A stretch of 28,622 nt of DNA from DATEHQ01 sp035279525 (lineage in GTDB: Bacteria; Chloroflexota; Dormibacteria; Dormibacterales; Dormibacteraceae). Of this stretch, positions 22,201 to 28,622 are shown one piece after another (position 1 is the first letter of the stretch; each line of letters opens with the position of its first letter). A model generated the notes under the pieces. The model made no database searches and was not told the origin of the DNA. It saw nothing but the letters and a program-made list of their open reading frames with translations. The position numbers and the translations under genes were made by a program. The stretch covers positions 1-28,622 of the forward strand of contig DATEHQ010000119.1 in NCBI GenBank assembly GCA_035279525.1. The letters are read 5' to 3'.

Positions 22201-22985
22201 GTCAGCTCTGGCTGCCAGTGCGCGACCCCCGACAGTGCCGTGCCGCCGTCGAATACGAGCTCGTCGCCGTCACGACGGAGCACCTCATCCAGCACCGCCC
22301 GCCCCGCGGCGTCGTCCCAACCGGCGCCGAAAATACCTCGGGCGTCGTCCACGGCTTCCTCCATGTCCGCGTACCGCGTCACGATCGGGTATCGGACGAA
22401 CGTGACGTCGGGGGCGACCCCCATCTGCACGAGCAGCATGAACAGCTCGCTGAAGCGGGGCAGCCGATGGCCTGTGTGTCCGAGGAGCCGTTTTCGCACG
22501 AGAGCCGCGGGGTGCGGCAGGTCGGACTCGCGCAACATGATGAAGACTCGCTCGCGCGCGAGGCGGTCCAGCTTGCGTATGAATGGCACCGGATTGGCGA
22601 CGCCGTACAGGACGTGGCAGCAGATGACGAGGTCGGCCGGCGCCACGTCCGCGTCCTCCCAGGTGCTCGCGACCACGGTCATGTTGTCGCAGGGTGCGAT
22701 CCTCGACCGCATGCCTTCGGACGGCTCGACGGCGGTGACCCATTCGAGGCGCGAGGCCAGCGGCACGGCATGCCGGCCCGTGCCCGCGCCGGCATCGATC
22801 AGCGTCTTGTGCCGCGAGATGTAGGGGTCGAGGACGCCGAGGAACTCGTCCGATCTCGTGTGTGTCGATCGCGCGAAGCTCCTGGCGCGCCGGTCCCAGT
22901 AGGTCGGATCCGCGTGGCCGGCGGCAAGCGAGGCCCTCTCCTCCACGACATCGCTCCACCTGCGCCCCCAGTCGATCTCGTCCAC
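22197..22985 (-). CDS. Class I SAM-dependent methyltransferase
   Basis: A 262-residue methyltransferase with the Rossmann motif LIDAGAGTGRHAVPLASRL, then WVTAVEPSEGMRSRI (motif II), the ADVAPADLVICCHVLYG block, and VFIMLRE. The first ~60 residues are charged and include DPTYWDRRARSFA, a motif common in small-molecule methyltransferases. The target is unknown. GTG 22985 is chosen because the conserved region begins there; the frame runs upstream to 23117 but that stretch contains the operator cluster and looks non-coding. It is divergent from the ThyX-like gene and is followed by GNAT and reductase genes in a tight run. Confidence 0.82.
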   Translation of the reverse strand: MDEIDWGRRWSDVVEERASLAAGHADPTYWDRRARSFARSTHTRSDEFLGVLDPYISRHKTLIDAGAGTGRHAVPLASRLEWVTAVEPSEGMRSRIAPCDNMTVVASTWEDADVAPADLVICCHVLYGVANPVPFIRKLDRLARERVFIMLRESDLPHPAALVRKRLLGHTGHRLPRFSELFMLLVQMGVAPDVTFVRYPIVTRYADMEEAVDDARGIFGAGWDDAAGRAVLDEVLRRDGDELVFDGGTALSGVAHWQPELT

Positions 22986-23048
22986 CCTGCGTTTGAGCTT
23001 AAGTGGCGCGCCGTCGTCGGCGTTTTGCAGCCGGTTTTTAACAGGGTT

Positions 23049-23085
23049 GGGGACAATTCGGGGACAACTGTCCCACTGCCTGTCC
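23049..23085. promoter_or_regulatory. Cluster of GGACA/TGTCC half-sites, likely operator
   Basis: GGGGACAA occurs at 23049-23056 and again at 23060-23067, 11 bases apart, and TGTCC at 23069-23073 and 23081-23085. The inner pair forms the palindrome GGGACA-AC-TGTCCC (23061-23074). Spacing of about one helical turn between half-sites suggests cooperative binding of a dimer. It lies in the 160-base divergent region between the methyltransferase and the ThyX-like gene. A short GGGGC-GATT-GCCCC hairpin follows at 23102-23115. The regulator is not known. Confidence 0.45.
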
Positions 23086-23133
23086 ATATCGTGGGCATTG
23101 CGGGGCGATTGCCCCAAGATCTAGTGCCGGGGA

Positions 23134-23139
23134 TAGGAT
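23134..23139 (+). promoter_or_regulatory. -10 box for the ThyX-like operon
   Basis: TAGGAT ends nine bases before GTG 23149, the leaderless geometry also seen at 5092 and 9275. A weak TTGCCC (23109-23114) lies 19 bases upstream. Confidence 0.35.
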
Positions 23140-23148
23140 AGGCACGGG

Positions 23149-24744
23149 GTGGCGGGAATGCCGGAAGCAGAGTTTTCAAGGGCCGAAGCGGACCTTCTCA
23201 GACGCTACTTCACCAACCTCGACGGACCCGTCTTCGCCCTTCGCAACCTCCCGGAAGTCGTCAAGGGAGCGCTCTTCTCGCGCTACTCCCGGACCGAGAA
23301 AAGCCTCCGGCGCGTCCTGCTCGACGAGTTCATCAACCAGCCCGAGTCGGGCTTCGAGCACCTGGCCGGCCCCGTGGAGGCGGCGGACGACGTGGTGGCT
23401 GCGCGCCGAGCCGAAGAGTTCTACGAGCGCGTTCTGGTCGGCTACGGCGACGACTCGGTCGCGGAGCTAGCCGGCGCCCACATCGCGGTCGAGCGCACGT
23501 CGACCCTGGCCGCCAAGGCGATCGAGGACAGCCGGATCGGCCTCTCTCCGCTCGAGAAGTCGACTCGCTACGTCCGATTCGACCGGCCCGGCCCGGATGG
23601 CAGGTACCTCTACCACCGTGGGCCTGAGCTCGAGCATCCGGAGTACGAGCAGGCGGCAGACGGCCTGTTCGCCGCTTACAGCTCGATGATCGAGCCGGCG
23701 ACAGAGGCCATCCGGCGCCGTTTTCCGCTGGAGCCCGGCGAGACCGATCGCGCCTGGAAGTCGGCGACGCGGGCGAAGGTGCTCGACCTTCTGCGCGGGC
23801 TCCTGCCCGCGGGCACGCTGACCAACCTGGGACTTTTCGGGAACGGGCGCGCTTTCGAGTACCTGATCACCAAGCTCGCCGCGAACGAGCTCCCCGAGTG
23901 CCGGCGGCTGGCCGGCGACATGCACCGAGAGCTCGCCATGGTCATCCCGTCCTTCGTCAAACGCGCGCTCGACGAGCGCTACGGCCACCCCGCCGCGGAG
24001 CGCATCGCGCGCGTCCGAGAACGGACCTCGCGACTGGCGCGGCGCGAACCGGTCCAGGCCACCGAACCCAGGGTACGTTTGCTGGAGTTCGACCCCGAAG
24101 CGGAGCGCAAAGTCGTCGCCGCGGCGCTGTTCCCGCATTCGAACCAGCCGCTCGACCGCCAGTCGGGCGACGCGCCGGCTGTGCTGGACGCGCTCCTCGA
24201 CGACCGCGCGAACCGCCGGCAGCGGGCGCCTCGGGCGCTGGAGCACGCGACGTACACCTTCGAGATCGTGGCCAATTTCGCCGCCTACCGGGACCTGCAC
24301 CGACACCGCATGCTGACCCAGGACCGCCAGCTCCTGGGCACCGAGCTGGGCTACGACCTGCCGCCAGGCCTGGTGGATCTCGGCCTGGACGGCCGGTTCA
24401 GGACGGCGATCGAGTCCGCCGTCCCTGTCCACCGGCGGCTCGAGGCCGGGCTGGGACCGGCGCTGGCCCAGTACCTCGTCCCGCTTGCCTTTCATGTGCG
24501 GTGGCTTTTCCGGGCGAACCTGCGCGAGGTCTACCACCTGTGCGAGCTGAGGACGACCCCGCAGGGACACCCCGACTACCGCCGGGTGGCGCAGGAGATG
24601 TTCGCGCGCGTGAGCGAGGTGCACCCCCGGCTGGCGCGCTACGCGCGGTTCGTCGACCTGGGTCAAAGCGACGAGCTCGAACGGCGCGAAGCCGAGCGGC
24701 GAATGGACGAAAAACTCAAGACTTTGGACAGGCGCCTGCGATAG
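23149..24744 (+). CDS. Duplicated ThyX-like protein (FAD-dependent thymidylate synthase family)
   Basis: A 531-residue protein made of two halves each resembling ThyX, the flavin-dependent thymidylate synthase (usually ~220-250 aa). The first half has VAELAGAHIAVERTSTLAAK followed by EKSTRYV (136-142), equal to the second part of the ThyX motif, but not the RHR. The second half has ALEHATYTFEIVANFAAY and RHR (385-387), equal to the first part, yet continues MLTQDRQLLG instead of ExSxRY. So neither half has the whole RHRx7S signature; together they hold both pieces. Such long forms occur in several phyla, to my knowledge without a proven function; a thymidylate or related pyrimidine role is possible. 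GTG 23149 fits the -10 box; ATG 23158 is the alternative. A 591-codon antisense frame is a shadow. Confidence 0.8.
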   Translation: MAGMPEAEFSRAEADLLRRYFTNLDGPVFALRNLPEVVKGALFSRYSRTEKSLRRVLLDEFINQPESGFEHLAGPVEAADDVVAARRAEEFYERVLVGYGDDSVAELAGAHIAVERTSTLAAKAIEDSRIGLSPLEKSTRYVRFDRPGPDGRYLYHRGPELEHPEYEQAADGLFAAYSSMIEPATEAIRRRFPLEPGETDRAWKSATRAKVLDLLRGLLPAGTLTNLGLFGNGRAFEYLITKLAANELPECRRLAGDMHRELAMVIPSFVKRALDERYGHPAAERIARVRERTSRLARREPVQATEPRVRLLEFDPEAERKVVAAALFPHSNQPLDRQSGDAPAVLDALLDDRANRRQRAPRALEHATYTFEIVANFAAYRDLHRHRMLTQDRQLLGTELGYDLPPGLVDLGLDGRFRTAIESAVPVHRRLEAGLGPALAQYLVPLAFHVRWLFRANLREVYHLCELRTTPQGHPDYRRVAQEMFARVSEVHPRLARYARFVDLGQSDELERREAERRMDEKLKTLDRRLR

Positions 24745-24765
24745 GATCACGCGCGGAGGAAGAGG

Positions 24766-24972
24766 GTGTTGGACGGCACTATGGTCAAGCGCGGGCCTGA
24801 CCGGCGCATCGACGACAACCGGCGTTCTGGAGAAGAGCGCAGGTTCGCCGAGCGACGGGATCCTGCGCGCGCCACCGCCGGCCGGCGTGTCCTGTACCCG
24901 TTCGACCGGCGCGTAGCGGAGCGCCGTTTCGTCGAGCGGCGGACAGACTGGCCGGAACCGCAGACGGTCTAG
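24766..24972 (+). CDS. Arg-rich microprotein with repeated RR motifs
   Basis: A 68-residue, highly basic protein with no hydrophobic segment. The doublet RR recurs seven times with spacing of 4-12 residues (DRRIDDNRRSGEERRFAERR in the first half and DRRVAERRFVERR in the second), so the two halves look like imperfect repeats with the shared unit RRF-x-ERR. Nucleic-acid or membrane-lipid binding is conceivable. GTG 24766 follows a purine-rich ribosome site, GGAGGAAGAGG; TTG 24769 or ATG 24781 are possible. It sits 21 bases after the ThyX-like gene and 19 before the asparaginase gene, likely the same operon. I recognise no family; similar Arg-doublet patterns are seen in small proteins near PilZ or GGDEF genes, but that link is weak. 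Confidence 0.65.
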   Translation: MLDGTMVKRGPDRRIDDNRRSGEERRFAERRDPARATAGRRVLYPFDRRVAERRFVERRTDWPEPQTV

Positions 24973-24991
24973 AGCCAGGCTTCCCGCCCAG

Positions 24992-25813
24992 GTGTCCCGC
25001 GCCGCGCTGATCGTGCACGGCGGCGCCGGCCCGGTTCCGAAGGCTGAGCTTCCGCTGCGCCAGGCGGCGGTCGAACGCGCCCGCGACGCCGGCTGGGCGC
25101 GCGTCGGGGACGGAGCGCTGGCCGCCGTCATCGCCGCCGTGCGCCACATGGAAGACGAACCGCTGCTCAACGCCGGGATCGGGGCCTGCCTCAACAGCGC
25201 CGGCGTGGTCGAGCTCGACGCCGGCGTGATGGAGGGAGCCACCCAGCGCGCGGGGGGAGTGGCCTGCCTGCGTGACGTGCGTCACCCGGTCGACCTCGCC
25301 CACGCCGTGATGCAGGACGGCCGGCACGTCCTTCTGGCCGCGGACGGAGCGTCGCGCTTCGCCCGTGATCATGGTGTGGAGATGGCCGACCCCTCCATCT
25401 TCATCACGGACCGCAAGCGCCAGCAGCTGCTGCAGGGCACCGACACCGTGGGAGCGGTTGCCCGCGACGCTGAAGGCCACCTGGCCGTCGCGGTCTCGAC
25501 GGGCGGGATCAAGGGCAAGCTGCCCGGCCGGATCGGTGACTCACCGATCCCCGGCGCCGGCTTCTACGCCGACGACAGGTACGGAGCGGTTTGCGGAACC
25601 GGGCAGGGTGAGGCGTTCATACGTCTCGGCCTGGCGCGCCTCGTGGTAGTCGAGCTCCAGCACGGGATGGCTCCGAGGTCTGTCGCACAGGGAGCTGTCG
25701 AGCACCTCGGGAAGGCGCTGAGGGCGGTGGGCGGTGTGATCGTGATCGGCCGTGAGGGAGCCCCGGAAGCTGCCTTCAACACGCCCGCGATGCCGTTCGC
25801 GATCGCGGGCTGA
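24992..25813 (+). CDS. Isoaspartyl peptidase/L-asparaginase (Ntn-hydrolase)
   Basis: A 273-residue plant-type asparaginase family member, made as a precursor that cuts itself to free an N-terminal threonine. It starts LIVHGGAGPVPKAELPLR; the cleavage region has GTDTVGAVARD, with the nucleophile Thr152 (cut between Asp151 and Thr152, where Gly is more usual), followed by LAVAVSTGGIKGKLPGRIGD, which holds the substrate-binding Arg, and GAVCGTGQGEAFIR. Such enzymes hydrolyse isoaspartyl dipeptides and asparagine. GTG 24992 is the start. It complements pcm in the handling of damaged Asp/Asn residues. A close TTG for the next gene follows its stop by 10 bases. Confidence 0.92.
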   Translation: MSRAALIVHGGAGPVPKAELPLRQAAVERARDAGWARVGDGALAAVIAAVRHMEDEPLLNAGIGACLNSAGVVELDAGVMEGATQRAGGVACLRDVRHPVDLAHAVMQDGRHVLLAADGASRFARDHGVEMADPSIFITDRKRQQLLQGTDTVGAVARDAEGHLAVAVSTGGIKGKLPGRIGDSPIPGAGFYADDRYGAVCGTGQGEAFIRLGLARLVVVELQHGMAPRSVAQGAVEHLGKALRAVGGVIVIGREGAPEAAFNTPAMPFAIAG

Positions 25814-25823
25814 GCCAACCGCC

Positions 25824-27452
25824 TTGAGCGACTCGGGCAACTCGGGTGAGCTGATCGCGCTCGCGCTGAAGCGCGCCGGCGTGTCGCACCTTTTCACGCT
25901 CAACGGGGGCCACATCTGGCCGATCCTGGTCGGCGCCGCGGAGCACGGCATCCGGATCGTCGACTTCCGACACGAGCAATCGGCCGCATTCGCCGCCGAG
26001 GGATGGGCCAAGGTCACCCGCGAATGCGGCGTGGCCGCGGTCACCGCCGGACCTGGCGTCACCAACTCGATGACCATGCTGGCCCAGGCCCAGTCGGGTG
26101 ACAGCCCCGTTTTTCTGATCGGGGGCCGGGCGCCGATGGCGCGGTGGGGCATGGGGTCACTCCAGGAGATGGACCACGTCGACGTGGTGCGCAGCCTGAC
26201 CAAGCGCGCCGTGACGCTGGCTTCGGCGGAGGACGCCTACGCGGAGGCGGCGGAGGCCGTGCGCACGGCGTTGAGCCACCGGACCGGGCCGGTGTTCATG
26301 GACGTGCCGATCGACGTCTTCTTCGGCGCCGCGGACCTGCCCGAGGCGACCGAGCATCTGCTGCCCGATCCAGGTCCGCCGCCCGACCCGGACCTGGTGC
26401 AGCGCGCGGCGATGCTGATATCCGACGCGAAGCGCCCGGCCGTCATCGCGGGCGGCAACGTCTGGTGGGCTCGCGCGGAGCGCGAGCTGCAGTCCTTGGT
26501 CGAGGCGGCTCACCTGCCGCTGACCGTCAACGGAATGGCGCGCGGCATGCTGCCTCCGGGGCACCCACTCTTCTTCGCCCGCGCCCGCGGACCCGCTCTC
26601 GGCGAGGCCGACCTGATCCTCGTGATCGGAGCGCAGCTCGACTTCCGGCTCAATTTCGGCCGCCCGCCGGTCTTCGCCGACGAAGCACGGATCGTCTACG
26701 TGGACGTCGACGACCACCGCAAGCATCGAGCCGCAGAGGTGGCCATCTACGGCGACCTGCGCGCGGCGATCGCCGCGCTTGCGCAAGCGGTGAGCGGGAC
26801 CGCCGGGCAGGCCGGCTGGTTGGGCAGGCTGCGCGAAGCCGAGTCGGCGGCGAGGCAGCGGGACCAGGCCATGACCGCGGCCGAATCGACGCCGGTTCAC
26901 CCCGCACGGCTGATCGCCGAGGTCGACCGCTTCCTCGACCCCGACGCCATCATCGTCGGCGACGGCGGGGACTTCGTATCCTTCGCCGGCCGGCTCATCG
27001 AGCGCCAGAAGCCCGGGCTGTGGGTCGACCCCGGACCTTTTGGCGCGCTCGGTTCTGGTCCGGGCTACGCGATCGCCGCGAAGCTGGCGCATCCCGACCG
27101 CCAGGTGCTGATTCTCTCCGGCGATGGCGCATTTGGCTTCTCGGCGATGGAGTTCGACACGATGGTCCGCCACCGCATTCCGGTCGTCTGCGTCGTGGGC
27201 AACAACGGCATCTGGGCGCTGGAGAAACACCCGATGCAGAAGCTGCTGGGCGTCTCGATTGCCGCCGACCTCGGCCAGGGGACCCGCTACGACAAGGTGG
27301 TGGAGGCCCTTGGCGGTCATGGCGAGCTGGTCGAAAGACCGGAGCAGATCCGTCCCGCGCTGGAACGCGCATTCAAGTCCGGCCTGCCCGCCTGCGTCAA
27401 CGTAGTGTGTGATCCGGACGCGGAATATCCGCGATCATCTGTCTTGATGTGA
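25824..27452 (+). CDS. Thiamine-diphosphate enzyme, 2-hydroxyacyl-CoA lyase/acetolactate synthase-like
   Basis: A 542-residue ThDP-dependent enzyme with the three standard domains. The PYR domain has GGHIWPIL, then FRHEQSAAFAAEGWAKV with the activating Glu51, and AAVTAGPGVTN. The central domain follows with AAMLISDAKRPAVIAGGNVW. The PP domain has the diphosphate/Mg motif GDGAFGFSAMEFDTMVR and NNGIWALEK (about 433 onward). AFGFSxME is a feature shared with 2-hydroxyacyl-CoA lyase and oxalyl-CoA decarboxylase, whereas acetolactate synthase is also close in sequence; the exact reaction is open. TTG 25824 is preferred, since upstream codons fall within the asparaginase gene. Confidence 0.87.
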   Translation: MSDSGNSGELIALALKRAGVSHLFTLNGGHIWPILVGAAEHGIRIVDFRHEQSAAFAAEGWAKVTRECGVAAVTAGPGVTNSMTMLAQAQSGDSPVFLIGGRAPMARWGMGSLQEMDHVDVVRSLTKRAVTLASAEDAYAEAAEAVRTALSHRTGPVFMDVPIDVFFGAADLPEATEHLLPDPGPPPDPDLVQRAAMLISDAKRPAVIAGGNVWWARAERELQSLVEAAHLPLTVNGMARGMLPPGHPLFFARARGPALGEADLILVIGAQLDFRLNFGRPPVFADEARIVYVDVDDHRKHRAAEVAIYGDLRAAIAALAQAVSGTAGQAGWLGRLREAESAARQRDQAMTAAESTPVHPARLIAEVDRFLDPDAIIVGDGGDFVSFAGRLIERQKPGLWVDPGPFGALGSGPGYAIAAKLAHPDRQVLILSGDGAFGFSAMEFDTMVRHRIPVVCVVGNNGIWALEKHPMQKLLGVSIAADLGQGTRYDKVVEALGGHGELVERPEQIRPALERAFKSGLPACVNVVCDPDAEYPRSSVLM

Positions 27453-27489
27453 GAACACGAAGCCACTCCGGCCTTTTCGCGGATCTGCG

Positions 27490-28622
27490 ATGAGCGCCGC
27501 TCAGTCGATCGTCGAGGCCGACGAATGGCGCACCGCGCAGTCCCAGTTCGACACGGCGGCCGAGATCATCAAGCTCGAGCCGTGGCTGCGAGAAGTCCTG
27601 CGCGAGGTACAGCGCGAGTTCACGTGCCATTTTCCGGTGAAGATGGACGACGAACACATACGCGAATTCACCGGTTACCGCGTGCAGCACAACATCAACC
27701 GCGGTCCGGCCAAGGGCGGGATCCGCTATCACCCCGACGTTTCGCTGAACGAGGTCAAGGCGCTCGCCATGTGGATGACGTGGAAGTGCGCGGTGGTCAA
27801 CATCCCGTTCGGTGGCGCGAAGGGAGGCATCATCGTCAATCCCCGCGAGCTTTCGCTGAACGAGCTGGAGCACATGACGCGCCGCTTCGCGACCGAGATC
27901 TCGATCCTCATCGGCGCCGACCGCGACATTCCCGCCCCTGACGTCAACACCGACGGCCAGACGATGGCCTGGATCATGGACACGCTCTCCATGCAGCTCG
28001 GCTTTTCCGCACCGGCCTCGGTGACCGGGAAGCCGATCGAGGTCGGAGGATCACTCGGTCGCGTCGAGGCCACCGGCCGGGGCGTGACGATCTGCGCGGT
28101 CGCCGCCCTGGAGCACCTCGGGCGCAGCCCGCATCAGACGCGCGTGGCGGTGCAGGGATTCGGCAACGTCGGCAGCATCAGCGCCAAGCTGCTCGAAGAG
28201 GCGGGGTGCACGATCGTGGCTGTCTCTGAGGACTATGGGGGCATCTACAACCCCCTCGGCCTGTCGATCAAGCGGGTGCTCGAGTACCGCGCCCGTGAAA
28301 AGACGCTGAAGGGATTTCCCGGCGCGCAGGAGATCGGCAACCAGGAGCTGCTCTCGGTCGACTGCGACCTCCTCGTGCCAGCGGCGATCGGCAATCAGCT
28401 GACGTCGCGCAACGCGCGCGACGTGAAGGCCAAGCTGATCGTCGAAGGGGCAAATGGTCCGACCACTCCCGAGGCCGACGCGATCTTTCGCGAGCGCGGA
28501 ATCTTCGTCGTGCCGGACATCCTCGCCAACGCCGGTGGCGTGACCGTCTCCTACTTCGAATGGGTCCAGGACCTGCAGTCCTTCTTCTGGTCGGAACACG
28601 AGGTCAACCAGAAGCTGAAGGC
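27490..28622 (+). CDS. Glutamate/leucine-type dehydrogenase, 3' end outside window
   Basis: The first 377 codons of an amino-acid dehydrogenase that reversibly deaminates glutamate (or a branched-chain amino acid) with NAD(P). Residues expected for this family are in place: Lys75 (GPAKGGIRYHP), Lys99 (WMTWKCAV), the catalytic Lys111 (PFGGAKGG) and Asp151 (PAPDVNTD), each 14 less than the Clostridium symbiosum glutamate dehydrogenase numbers 89, 113, 125 and 165. The cofactor domain has VAVQGFGNVGSISAKLL. ALVPAAIGNQL and EGANGPTTPEAD follow. Usual length is 415-450 aa, so 40-70 residues are lost at the edge. The ATG at 27490 lies 37 bases after the upstream gene. No stop is visible. Confidence 0.94.
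   Translation, partial: MSAAQSIVEADEWRTAQSQFDTAAEIIKLEPWLREVLREVQREFTCHFPVKMDDEHIREFTGYRVQHNINRGPAKGGIRYHPDVSLNEVKALAMWMTWKCAVVNIPFGGAKGGIIVNPRELSLNELEHMTRRFATEISILIGADRDIPAPDVNTDGQTMAWIMDTLSMQLGFSAPASVTGKPIEVGGSLGRVEATGRGVTICAVAALEHLGRSPHQTRVAVQGFGNVGSISAKLLEEAGCTIVAVSEDYGGIYNPLGLSIKRVLEYRAREKTLKGFPGAQEIGNQELLSVDCDLLVPAAIGNQLTSRNARDVKAKLIVEGANGPTTPEADAIFRERGIFVVPDILANAGGVTVSYFEWVQDLQSFFWSEHEVNQKLK

Noticed and set aside
23467..25242. A 591-codon antisense frame
   Set aside because: Overlaps the ThyX-like, Arg-rich and asparaginase genes, with no recognisable motif.
1..28622. CRISPR arrays, tRNA genes, rRNA genes, prophage
   Set aside because: No regularly spaced repeats, cloverleaf sequences or phage-type genes were seen. 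The only mobile element is the IS110 copy at the left edge.

Overview
The window is a high-GC, densely packed bacterial chromosome segment with no rRNA or tRNA genes that I can see. The gene mix suggests a deep-branching soil bacterium of the Chloroflexota/Dormibacterota type or a basal actinobacterium: an F420-type luciferase-like oxidoreductase, a DhnA-type class I aldolase, a UPF0182 membrane protein, a ClgR-like regulator beside clpP, a DUF3052 protein, and several promoters placed for leaderless transcription. That assignment is an inference from gene content only.

Layout. An IS110-family element lies at 1-~1450, minus strand; its transposase runs off the left edge and its 5' non-coding end could hold a bridge RNA. 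Then follow ssb, a conserved hypothetical and a UGM/HemY-like flavoprotein (1514-3940, plus). Next come uppP with a small membrane gene (minus), a luciferase-like oxidoreductase (plus), and a six-gene minus-strand run (9201 down to 6029): aldolase, metallo-hydrolase, membrane protein, DUF3052, GNAT and a hypothetical. On the plus strand are a GAF-GGDEF cyclase and a 3-methyladenine DNA glycosylase, facing a thiolase-cupin pair on the minus strand. Upstream of the thiolase is a 300-base gap holding an 8-8-8 inverted repeat and a candidate stand-alone structured RNA with its own promoter. Then come a hypothetical gene, a nuclease-like/HPRT fusion, pcm, UPF0182, and the module clgR-clpP-epimerase, which has a ClgR-like operator just inside clgR. 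Upstream in the same direction are a flavin reductase, a double GNAT and a methyltransferase. The right end is a plus-strand run: a duplicated ThyX-like protein, an Arg-rich microprotein, an isoaspartyl peptidase/asparaginase, a TPP-dependent lyase/synthase, and a Glu/Leu-type dehydrogenase cut by the window edge.

Three features of genome organisation stand out. (1) Eight gene junctions share the same four-base stop/start overlap, but at four of them the codon in the start position is CTG or TTA, although the downstream protein's conserved N-terminus begins exactly there. (2) Several -10 boxes lie 8-13 bases before start codons, implying leaderless mRNAs. (3) The intergenic RNA at 13024-13168 folds into a symmetrical rod with a GCAA tetraloop and matches no RNA family I recognise.
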